A stretch of 64,000 nt of DNA from positions 1 to 64,000 of the forward strand of contig SWBL01000035.1 of the NCBI GenBank assembly GCA_024195585.1, in the 5' to 3' direction. Below the pieces are notes generated by a model. That model was not told the origin of the DNA, made no database searches, and was given only the letters and a program-made list of their open reading frames with translations. The position numbers were made by a program, and so were the translations under genes. Positions 43,535 to 51,732 of this stretch are shown piece after piece. The stretch comes from Aureobasidium sp. EXF-3400. Its lineage: Eukaryota; Ascomycota; Dothideomycetes; Dothideales; Saccotheciaceae. The first letter of the stretch is position 1, and the number at the start of each line of letters is the position of its first letter.

Positions 43535-45760
43535 TCATCTCCTCAAGCTTCTCATGAATCCCTCGACACCACCTTCATCACCTACTCTGCCACCAAAGCC
43601 ACGGACCTCCTTCTGTGCGCTTTCCACCTTTTGTCTGAGTTGCTCGGCGCCAACATCGATTTGCTGCAGCTGGCCAAGATGTGCGTTGAGGACGCGGACG
43701 ATCTGGGAAAGAGGATCTGATTCGGCAGTCTTGGATGACTTGGACAGGTTGGTGGATGCGAGGTTGATTTCGTCGATCATCGAGGTCAGGTCGTGGGACA
43801 TTGTGGTCAGACGGGCAGAGCAGCGCTCGGCGGTTTGGTAACTGTGTTCATGGTTAGCTTTGTGCTCTTTCAACGGAGTGTCAGAATATACATACGTTCT
43901 CTCACGTTCAGCATCGACACCGCTGTCAACACCACCAGCCTTGGCCGCCATATCGTTCAGAACTCGCTCGTAGTGGTCAAGCCAGTGACTGAGTTCTTCT
44001 TGTTGACCCTCGACCGAGGCAAGCTGACGCTCGACTTCGGCGGTATCACGTTCTGCCTGGAAAGTACGGCTGTACAACTTGCTGATCTTGTCGCTGTTCT
44101 CAACCAACATACGGTCCCAGGATCCAATCTTGTTAGCTAGGTTGGAGAATTGCTTTTGATGCGATGAAAGGGATGTGGTCCAGAGGGTGATGATCTCGTC
44201 GAGAGACTTGGAGTTCAGGCGGGATGCAGCAGGGGGTGCAGGTCCTGAAGTCGATGCGTTCGTAGGGGCGCTACCAAGAGCACCAGTTGTGTTGTTGCCA
44301 GAAGTGCCACTACCAAGGCCTCCGGTGCTGTTGCTGCCAGTAGGGCCATTGTTACCGCCATTGTTAGGACCTGCAGCTGGTGCTGCCGCGATAGTGGGAG
44401 GACCACCACCACTGCCACCATTTCCTCCAGCATTACCCGCAGCAGGTGCAGGTGCGGACTTGAGACTGAAAGCGGAGCCTCCAGTCGAAGCGGGTGTGCT
44501 CGAATCAGTGGGCTTTGCTCCTAGTGAGAATGAGGGAGTTGATCCTGAAGTGGCAGCTGTAGGTGTGGCAGCAGCATCGTCCTTCTTTGCGCCACCCAAG
44601 TTGCCAAACAGACCACCAGCGGGAGCAGCAGGAGAAGCAGGCTTTGCAGCGTCGTCCTTCTTTGCGCCTAGACCACCAAACATGTTGCCAGCAGGAGCAG
44701 CGGGCTTAGCAGCCTCATCCTTGTTTCCAGCAGGCGCAAAGAGCGACGGTGAAGAGGCAGGCTTGCTGGCATCCTTGTTCTGACCCAGACCGCCGAACAT
44801 GTTTCCAGCAGGTGCGGCAGGCTTGCTAGCAGCATCGTCCTTTTTGGCACCGAACAAGCCAGATGTTGGAGCACCGGTCGAAGCAGGAGCAGGAGTTGCT
44901 GACGAGGCACCGAAAATTGAAGGTGCGGATGGTGTGGTGGCTGATGCAGGGGGTTGTGATGTGTTTCCACCGAGTGAGAAGGCAGGTTTTGAGGCGTTAC
45001 CGCCCAGCGAGAAGCCAGACTGGCCAGCGGGAGCGGATTGGGGCGTCGATGAAGTAGCACCGCCGAGGTTGAACATGGGCTTGTTAGCAGGAGCAGCGCC
45101 TTCTGCAGGCTTCTGGCCAAACATCGAAGTCGGAGGTGCAGAAGAGGAGGTATTGTCGTCAGGCTTCTTGCCGAACGAACCGAATGCATTGTTGGATGCA
45201 GGAGCAGGGCCACCACCACTCAGAGGAGCGCCAAATGTGGGAGCAGCCTTGGGAGCCTCTGCTGCATTTTCCTGGGGGTTGCCGAAAGAGAGAGGTTTTG
45301 CGCCAGCGCCGCCGCCAAAGATACCACCGGTTGACTGACCAGGAGGAGGGCCAGCAGGTGTAGTAGAGAACATGGGCTTGTTTGTGGCAGCGGGAGTGGT
45401 CGAGTTGCCGCCCAGCGAGAAGCCTCCAGTAGAAGGAGCAGCAGCACCACCGAAGGGATTGCCAGTAGCAGCGACACCGGGAGTTGTGGGGTTACTGGCG
45501 GCAGGCTTTTGTCCGAAGCTGAAACTCGAACCAGTGGGAGTCTGTGTAGAAGGAGAAGGAGCACCGAAAGGGCTTGGTGCAGCGCCGGAAGCAGGAGCAG
45601 CAGCATTCCCAAAGCTAAAACCAGAGGTTGTAGGAGTCTTGTTTGTGTTTCCGAACAGACCACCGCCAGAGTTTCCATCGGTCTTGGGAGCGGCAGTACC
45701 GAATAGACCAGGAGAGGATCCTGACGACGAGCCGGCAGGCTGACCGAAGCTGAAGGACAT
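43535..45760 (-). CDS. NSP1: Nucleoporin NSP1 (FG nucleoporin)
   Basis: complement(join(43535..43841,43896..45760)), 723 aa. A central-channel FG nucleoporin that binds transport receptors, including the importin beta encoded 9 kb away. Residues 1 to about 480 are disordered FG repeats (SFSFGQ, GLFG, FSLGGN, MFGGLG), rich in Pro, Ala, Ser and Gly with K/D-containing spacers. A Gly/Asn/Thr-rich linker follows. The C-terminal Nsp1 domain starts at SLDEIITLWTTSLSSHQKQF and is heptad coiled coil (QAERDTAEVERQLASVEGQQEELSHWL) that assembles with Nup57 and Nup49. The 54-bp intron has no stop and keeps frame, but its GTATGT donor, GCTAAC branch and CACAG acceptor, and the restored ERTYQTAERC, show it is an intron. 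Confidence 0.93.
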   Translation of the reverse strand: MSFSFGQPAGSSSGSSPGLFGTAAPKTDGNSGGGLFGNTNKTPTTSGFSFGNAAAPASGAAPSPFGAPSPSTQTPTGSSFSFGQKPAASNPTTPGVAATGNPFGGAAAPSTGGFSLGGNSTTPAATNKPMFSTTPAGPPPGQSTGGIFGGGAGAKPLSFGNPQENAAEAPKAAPTFGAPLSGGGPAPASNNAFGSFGKKPDDNTSSSAPPTSMFGQKPAEGAAPANKPMFNLGGATSSTPQSAPAGQSGFSLGGNASKPAFSLGGNTSQPPASATTPSAPSIFGASSATPAPASTGAPTSGLFGAKKDDAASKPAAPAGNMFGGLGQNKDASKPASSPSLFAPAGNKDEAAKPAAPAGNMFGGLGAKKDDAAKPASPAAPAGGLFGNLGGAKKDDAAATPTAATSGSTPSFSLGAKPTDSSTPASTGGSAFSLKSAPAPAAGNAGGNGGSGGGPPTIAAAPAAGPNNGGNNGPTGSNSTGGLGSGTSGNNTTGALGSAPTNASTSGPAPPAASRLNSKSLDEIITLWTTSLSSHQKQFSNLANKIGSWDRMLVENSDKISKLYSRTFQAERDTAEVERQLASVEGQQEELSHWLDHYERVLNDMAAKAGGVDSGVDAERERTYVYSDTPLKEHKANHEHSYQTAERCSARLTTMSHDLTSMIDEINLASTNLSKSSKTAESDPLSQIVRVLNAHLGQLQQIDVGAEQLRQKVESAQKEVRGFGGRVGDEGGVEGFMRSLRR

Positions 45761-46282
45761 GGCGAGGTGAATTTAGTCGGGGTGATGAACCCGTCGAGGG
45801 CGCGTTTTGTGAAGAGGTGCTTTGACAGTCAGAGTCGCGGGAGTTTTGCGGATCGGTGCTGGAGTGTATGAGTGATGCGACTGGGGTTGTCGAGGAAGAG
45901 CAATGGAATAGGCAGTCGCAATAGATTGTTGGAGTGAAGCTCTGTTTGACAAGCATCGAGCAACACGCAGAGACGCGGACGCTTGGACGCGAATCTGCAG
46001 TTTCCTGTGCAAACAGGGCAAACAGTCGAGTCGCTCTTTCCCTAGGAGAGTGCTCAGTGCTCAGCCCCCACGCAGCTTCTCCACGTCACCAATCGCTTGA
46101 GAGCTGCTGCGGACTGCGCATCCACCGCCTCGACAAAGGCCTCTATCTACCGCTGCCCGCTCTTCTGACATCTTTGTCCTGGTCTTTTTACTCCTTCATA
46201 CTCTCTGTCTCTCCTCCTTCCGCATTCGATCTCTAACTTCGACTCCTTCTCCACACTCCACACCGCATACCGTATACACACC
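45761..46282. promoter_or_regulatory. Divergent promoter, NSP1 / Laa2-like
   Basis: 522 bp between divergent starts. The right side (46140-46280) is strongly pyrimidine-rich. No operator recognised. Confidence 0.5.
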
Positions 46283-48036
46283 ATGTCTCTCCAACCTCCG
46301 TCAGAGCCAATCGGGAACCTGAAGGACCCTGGTGCACATGAGCTGCCCGGTGTACCCAAGATCACTGGTAATCAACTCCGACTCCTACCTCACAATCAGC
46401 CACTGATTCTCCTACAGAACCCGAAGAGTCCGATGACCACTTCTCTGATGCCTCCGAAGGCACCCCATCATACCCCCCTGCTTTCACTGGCCGCAACCGT
46501 GCCTTGTCGATCCCCGTCACCCGCGTCGAGAAAGTAGACGACGAGCCCAGGCACGGCGAGGTCCCTGGCACCGCAGCCTACAACATCAGAACCCAAGACG
46601 CCGTTCCTGACGAGATCGAAATTGTCCCCGATGGCACCAGAAGCCGCAGCACCTCGCACGTTAGCGAATCAGACAGACCCGTGACCCCTGGCGGCACTCC
46701 TGTCCCTCATCTTGTTGTCGAAAAGGTCGACCCTAGCGCCCCTAGCCATGGCGATGTCCCCGGCACAGATGCATACGACATGCGAACTGCCGACGCTCAA
46801 CCGGATGAAGTCAAGCAGGCCCCTGCCTCATCAAGTGCCCCTCTTGAGCGTAAGTACACGATTCCATGAGTTCACGCGACCTCCTCCCCAAACCAAGCCT
46901 TCATGTTTGACGAAGAAAGCATCACCAACTCCCAATGACAGATCTCGATCCCCAAGCCCACAACTCGACCAACAAGAAGTCAACGTCCTGATGCCCTCTG
47001 AGACCCTCAATTCACAGGAATCACAAGAGACCTCCCCCTCCGAACTCCCACTCCAGCCCAAGACCGACACTATCACAGTACAACCAGCAGAGGAAAACGC
47101 AGACGACTTTGACGATTTCGACCAACCGCAAACACAAAACACACACCAAGCCGGCAACGACGATGACGATGCTTTCGGCGATGACTTCGACGATTTTGAA
47201 GAGGGTGGCGCAGACCAGGCAGATGGAGACGGGGATGATGACTTTGGTGACTTCGACGATGGCTTCCAACAAGCGGAAGAGACTCCTGTTGCCGCTCTCC
47301 CTCCTCAGCCTGTACAGCAGCCCCTAGCACACCTTGTAAGTAGCTATGCCAAATACACAATTGCAGAAAGCATATACTCATCCCAGTTGTGCAGCCCAAT
47401 CTCAACTTTGCCGATTTTCAAACTTCGGATGACATATTGTCAGCAATGTCGCCCTACATGTCTGAACTCTTCCCCGAACTTTACGACCAAGAGAATACTT
47501 CCTCGGACAAGTCAGCCGCTCTATCCACCGATCCGATCCTCACCGACCGCAGTGCATCTCTCTGGTCCCAACTGGTTGCACCCCCTCCTTTGCAACCCCC
47601 GAATTGGATCCGCAGTCGCATCCGCCGCCTGTTCCTGGTCTCCCTCGGTGTGCCTGTCGACCTTGATGAGATCTTGCCTGCCAGCAAACAAAAGAAACTC
47701 GTCCTTCCCAACATTCACCTGCCCGAACAAAAGAAAGAGGATGCAAAGGCTAAGCAAGAAGGTGGCGGTTCTACTGGAGGAAGAAGGGGACCTGCCCCTC
47801 CACCAGAGTTCAATGCCAATGAAGCGGCCATGCTTGCCAAAACAACAGATACAGCAACCGAGGCTTACTCAGACGAAGAACTAAAGGCACATGTAAAAAG
47901 ACTAGAAGAACTGATCAAGGATGCAAGTACTGTACTTGAGTACTGGGTCAAGAGGAAAGAGAGCGCTGTAGGCGACAAAGAGGCATTCGAAGGTGTCATT
48001 GAGAATCTTGTTGGCTTTGTCAAGAGTAGACGGTGA
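46283..48036 (+). CDS. Laa2/aftiphilin-like AP-1 accessory protein (DUF5102 type)
   Basis: join(46283..46367,46418..46853,46942..47335,47395..48036), 518 aa. The N terminus has ELPGVPKITEPEESDDHFSDASEG and two copies of a HGEVPGTAAYNIRT / HGDVPGTDAYDMRT unit. The middle is acidic with repeated DDFDDFD, DDFGDFDDGF motifs, the type that binds the ear of the AP-1 clathrin adaptor, as in aftiphilin and yeast Laa2. The C-terminal part (ASLWSQLVAPPPLQPPNWIRSRIRRLFLVSLGVPVDLDEIL) is the conserved domain. A Golgi-endosome clathrin role is inferred. The second intron is ambiguous: GTAAGT at 46850 would lead to a stop, whereas GTACAC at 46854 with the CAG ending at 46941 keeps frame, and I used that. 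Confidence 0.75.
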
Positions 48037-48204
48037 AAGAGTAAAAATCGAACGTAAAAGCACTATATATACACCAAAAAAGTAACTACAGAAATCATCA
48101 AACTCATTGTTTAGCTAACGTCGTTCGATCGCCAATCACTCGACAGACAATCCTAGATCTCACTCAAAGATTCCAGGTTGTCAATCGGGCAATCAAGATC
48201 GATC

Positions 48205-48433
48205 TCTCCCACGAGACTACATATTCACTTCAAGATCCCTTTGTCACTGTAATCGGCTGAGTGGTGTAACGGTATACACTCACGCCTTTTACGAATGCGG
48301 TAATAAAACCACCGTTCAAATCCCGCCGTGTACGCCTTAATCCATGTATTTAGCCAGAATGTCCGACATCTGGTGGCTAAGATCAAGGGATAAGAATGGG
48401 AGTTTTCCCAAAGAGCTTCGGCTCTGGTTTTTT
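48205..48433 (+). ncRNA. Candidate Pol III RNA / tRNA-derived element, copy 1
   Basis: A tRNA-Glu-like 5' half begins near 48249. The A box TGGTGTAACGG is at 48262-48272 and the B box GTTCAAATCC at 48314-48323. The anticodon arm is broken and TAATAAAACCA stands before the T arm, so it is not a normal tRNA. The unit continues about 100 nt to a hairpin AGAGC-TTCG-GCTCT (48412-48425) and a T6 (48428-48433). The whole stretch, plus about 45 bp upstream, is matched by an inverted copy at 54218-54460, with the tRNA-like part nearly identical. A stable non-coding RNA gene and a SINE-like repeat are the two readings. It lies between the Laa2-like gene and the next minus-strand gene. Confidence 0.6.
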
Positions 48434-48595
48434 GCTGGGTAGGTGTGATAGGTGTGATGAGTTTTGTTTTTGTTTGGGGTTTGCAGTGTACAGTATGTGG
48501 AGGAACAATGAAATTTAGATGAAGACTTTGGGATAACAAGAATCTAACTTCTAGATAGCAGAAAAAGAAACTTTCAACTTGCGTAAGAGATGCTA

Positions 48596-50257
48596 TCAAA
48601 GTTCCTTTTCAACACCCTTTGGCACCAAGAAACAAACCCAACAGCCCAAGCCTTGTCTACCCTCGCCCCAAGACTCACCCACCCTGACACCATAGATTCC
48701 TATTTGTTCCTCCTTGCCCTCTTTGTTCTTTCCCATCGGCGGCAGACTCAGGACTTCTCTGAGAATTGTGGATGGCTGAGCTGAGGATCCGAGCCAGGTT
48801 TTTGCTGCAAAAGTCGCTGTGTTGATAAAAGTGGCCAAAGGAGTATTGGAAGCAAGATTTGAAGTGTAGATGGAAGTATCGTGGCCATGGGGAGTATCCT
48901 TGTGCTTTTTCTCTTCGCGTGAGGGGTTGCTGTGAGGCAAGGAGAGTAGGGATGTATGGAGGCTGCTGGACAAGTATGGGATACTCAGACCAACGTCACC
49001 TGTCTTTGACTTCTTGGGCTGAAGGACGAAGAATTGGCGGTGCAGGAAACGGAGTTCGGTAAGTAGAGAGAGGAGATCCGATAATGCTGGTGTTGTCGTG
49101 CTTTTGTTTTTCGTGTTGGTGGAGTGAGTAGGAAGACGAGTGGTGCTTGGGGCATAGGAATCCGTTTCCAATTGCTGAGCTAGAGAAACCCAAATATCGT
49201 CATCGCTGACCCGTTGCTTTTGTTTCGCTTTACCATTACTCAGAGCGTTTGCAGAAGCAGCGAGTGCCAATTCCTCTCTCACTTGTGCTGTAAACGAAGA
49301 CGACACATCGACTTCAGAGCATAAAAGCCATACACTGCTTCCATCTCTAACTCTAACAACCCTCTGTACAATCTGTAGAATCACAGTTTGAGATTTGGAG
49401 GCATGGCGAGGAAAGTTTGGTTCGACGCGTAGACCACATTCGACGTCTGCGCCATAAGGCAAGTTCATGAATGTGCAACTGCCTACTTGTAGACTGTTTG
49501 CTCCAGCCACGTAGTCTTGGGATAGGAAGCGGATTGGTTGGCCATTGATATGCGGGTCTGTGATGGCGAGGCGGCGGAACACATGAGGTAGACCAAGGAG
49601 AGGCGAGGATGGATTGATGGCAGGTCTTGGACGGGGGCTAGTCTTTTTCGCATTGATTGATGTTGAGTTTGTAGCAAGCTCGTGGATCGAGAGGTCGACA
49701 GGTGAGTTGAGATGGCTTGCACCTGGTAGTGCTGAGATATGACCTCTGCTCTTGCTGTTATTGTTGCCGTCGTTCTTTTCACGCATTGGCAGGGGCACAT
49801 GGGACCTCGAAGCCATAGTAATGGAGGAATAACCAAGGGTTGGTGAATCACAGCGGTCGGATACAGTGAAGTCCTGATCTCTGCTATCGCAACAAGCGTA
49901 TCTGGAAGCGAGCTCGTCCACCAAGAAGTCCAATTCCTCCTGCACCAGAGCTTCCTCGTCGATAGGTACGCCAGGGATAGGAAAGCAAGGCGGCGTGACA
50001 GGACTGGGAAATCTTGGGTCCGAGGTTGGTGTACTCAGCGAGATACCAGAATCTCTGATGGAAGGTGCGAAGAAGAGAGTCTTGAAACGGTTACGCTTAT
50101 GAGGTGTATCGGCTGGAGATAGCAAGTTGCCGTATACAGATGGGGAAGGAACAGAAGGCGTTGGCCTGGGACTGGTAGAAGATGATGCAGAGAGAAACGA
50201 ACGGTTCGAAAGATCAGATCGGGCTGAGGAGGAGGACTTTGGGCGTCGTTGATACAT
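48596..50257 (-). CDS. Uncharacterised protein with a PAS-like segment, 553 aa
   Basis: Single exon, ATG 50257. The first ~190 residues are low-complexity Ser/Pro-rich. The part LGLPHVFRRLAITDPHINGQPIRFLSQDYVAG (about 225-255) resembles the start of PAS/LOV domains (ITDP...PI.F.S..F), and CTFMNLPYGADVECGLRVEPNF and VWLLCSEVDVSSSF fit later PAS strands. No flavin-binding NCRFLQ motif is visible. The C-terminal part is helical with Lys/Ser-rich spacers. It may be a fungal PAS-type sensor or scaffold; the fold call is weak. The length and uninterrupted frame support a real gene. Confidence 0.65.
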   Translation of the reverse strand: MYQRRPKSSSSARSDLSNRSFLSASSSTSPRPTPSVPSPSVYGNLLSPADTPHKRNRFKTLFFAPSIRDSGISLSTPTSDPRFPSPVTPPCFPIPGVPIDEEALVQEELDFLVDELASRYACCDSRDQDFTVSDRCDSPTLGYSSITMASRSHVPLPMREKNDGNNNSKSRGHISALPGASHLNSPVDLSIHELATNSTSINAKKTSPRPRPAINPSSPLLGLPHVFRRLAITDPHINGQPIRFLSQDYVAGANSLQVGSCTFMNLPYGADVECGLRVEPNFPRHASKSQTVILQIVQRVVRVRDGSSVWLLCSEVDVSSSFTAQVREELALAASANALSNGKAKQKQRVSDDDIWVSLAQQLETDSYAPSTTRLPTHSTNTKNKSTTTPALSDLLSLLTELRFLHRQFFVLQPKKSKTGDVGLSIPYLSSSLHTSLLSLPHSNPSREEKKHKDTPHGHDTSIYTSNLASNTPLATFINTATFAAKTWLGSSAQPSTILREVLSLPPMGKNKEGKEEQIGIYGVRVGESWGEGRQGLGCWVCFLVPKGVEKEL

Positions 50258-51094
50258 GTATGAGAGAGCGAGTAGAGTTTGGATCGAAGAGCTTGCTGTT
50301 TGTACAAACGACCAAGTAAATATACTTACCGCATTTTTGGGACTTGAGACAGGTGCAACTTCATGTCTTTGAGGGTTTGAGACGACCGTCTCAAGCCATC
50401 TCTCGAATGCACTGCTTTCTTTCTCTGGCTAAGACATACTCAGTCGAGAAAGCTCAAGACTTACCAATCCAGGCAGTTATGGTCTCCATGGCATCAATAT
50501 TGGTATCAGAGTACATTTGCGCAGTTTGACGACATTGAAGAGACAAATCAGGGCGGCGAAAGCGTGGGACTTGCAATTTTTGAAGCCTAGTCACCTGTGA
50601 GAAGAACTTTAGGTAGTTTTGGGAAGTGGCTGGGAGGAGTAAGGACTTGAAGCCGGGCGTCTTCCTTGGGATGACGCGGGGGATTGACTTCTTCCTTTCT
50701 GTTTTCGCTTTCTGCTCTTCACCTCTTCCCTTCACGTTGTTTAGCCGCCTTTATCTTCTGCTATATCTGTGGAACACAAAAGGCCAAGAGAGATGACCAA
50801 AATTCGATTGCTGTGATGCTCACTAACTACCAAGACTGATTGGCCAATGTGCGGAATCAAAAAGGTACAGAGCTACACGCATGCATAATCATAAATCCAT
50901 GCAGCTTGCGTGATCGACCGACCGACCAATGCAAGCCATGACACTGGACCCTTCGGATCTCCAAAGAAAACACTAGCGGCAAAATGCGGACCAGGGCGAC
51001 AATATTCATGGGAACCTATGCTCTAGCTCAGGACAAAGCAAGCGACTTGTAAATTGTCCTTGTGCTTACAGAAGATACTGTAGGTTGCACGACC
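50258..51094. other. Upstream region of the PAS-like gene
   Basis: Promoter and leader of the minus-strand gene. Possible leader splice sites exist near 50325 and 50462. No other gene recognised. Confidence 0.4.
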
Positions 51095-51208
51095 TCAACC
51101 AGTACGAGTGTTTCGCGGACGAGTCCAGTAGAGGTTCATGGCGGTCATGATCAGCGCCACCAACGCAATCGCGAAGTTGAAGGGGTCGAAGCCGATCTCG
51201 ACACTCAT
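51095..51208 (-). CDS. Candidate 37-aa single-pass membrane micropeptide
   Basis: ATG at 51208, TGA at 51095. The product has an N-terminal MSVEIGFDPFNF, then a ~17-residue hydrophobic helix (AIALVALIMTAMNLYW) and a basic tail (TRPRNTRTG). By the positive-inside rule the C terminus would be cytosolic or matrix-facing. Codons are markedly G/C-ending (GAG ATC GGC TTC GAC CCC TTC AAC TTC), as in the real genes here, although the surrounding 1.4 kb has no coding signal. It resembles in size small membrane subunits such as Ost4, but the sequence does not match that family as I know it. A 3' splice extending it is possible. Confidence 0.55.
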   Translation of the reverse strand: MSVEIGFDPFNFAIALVALIMTAMNLYWTRPRNTRTG

Positions 51209-51327
51209 ATTCTAGGACAAGAAGTTGGTATGTTCAGATCTGGTGATGAATATGCGAAATGAATGCAGGTTTTGAATGATATGCCATCTCCATACGCTGG
51301 AAACATGGTGTTTATATAACATACAAT

Positions 51328-51363
51328 GCTTCTCAGCCCGTGAGAGTGCACGGGCTGAGAAGC
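51328..51363. repeat. Perfect 15-bp inverted repeat (hairpin)
   Basis: GCTTCTCAGCCCGTG (51328-51342) and its exact inverse complement CACGGGCTGAGAAGC (51349-51363) are separated by six bases. The hairpin lies about 370 bp upstream of the zinc-finger/ankyrin gene and runs directly into a GAGAAGCT tandem array. Confidence 0.85.
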
Positions 51364-51422
51364 TCTGAGAAGCTGAGAAGTTGAGAAGCTAAGAAGCTGA
51401 AAAGCCGAGAAGCTGAGAAGCA
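51355..51422. repeat. Tandem CTGAGAAG(C/T) repeat array
   Basis: About seven imperfect units of 8-9 bp (CTGAGAAGC, TTGAGAAGC, TAAGAAGC, TGAAAAGC, CGAGAAGC) in a row, overlapping the right arm of the preceding hairpin. The hairpin right arm is itself one unit, so the left arm looks like an inverted unit. Confidence 0.8.
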
Positions 51423-51732
51423 GACGAGGGTCTCTTGAGAAGCATTAAAGAGAACCAAACTGCGCCTTGCAAAGCAAGAACCAACCAACACCGACCAGAT
51501 TGCGAGAAGCTTACCCGCTAACACTCCCGAATTGCAACTACGACAGCCACCGAGTATCCGCGAATCCAACAAGGAAAGAACATCTAGACATAAAAGGCGC
51601 AAGGACACCAGAGGTTGGGTCTACACTCCCAAGCTTCTATTGATCGGAACGACAAACGGAAGAACCTGTCCTGCAGTACTCTCAATTTGTGAACGTTTCA
51701 AAACGAGCAATTCTTCGACATCGTTCATCAGT
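51423..51732. other. Upstream region of the zinc-finger/ankyrin gene
   Basis: The frame of the following gene is open upstream to 51532 but holds no ATG before 51733, so this is taken as promoter and leader. No other gene. Confidence 0.4.

Noticed and set aside
44175..45743. Long plus-strand frames opposite NSP1
   Set aside because: Low-complexity Pro/Ala/Gly products that mirror the FG repeats; NSP1 itself is certain.
48249..48333. Functional tRNA-Glu
   Set aside because: The anticodon stem is not complementary, the T stem does not pair and extra bases lie between them; only the A and B boxes are intact.
51355..51422. CRISPR-like array
   Set aside because: Units are 8-9 bp with no spacers, in a eukaryotic promoter; it is a simple tandem repeat.
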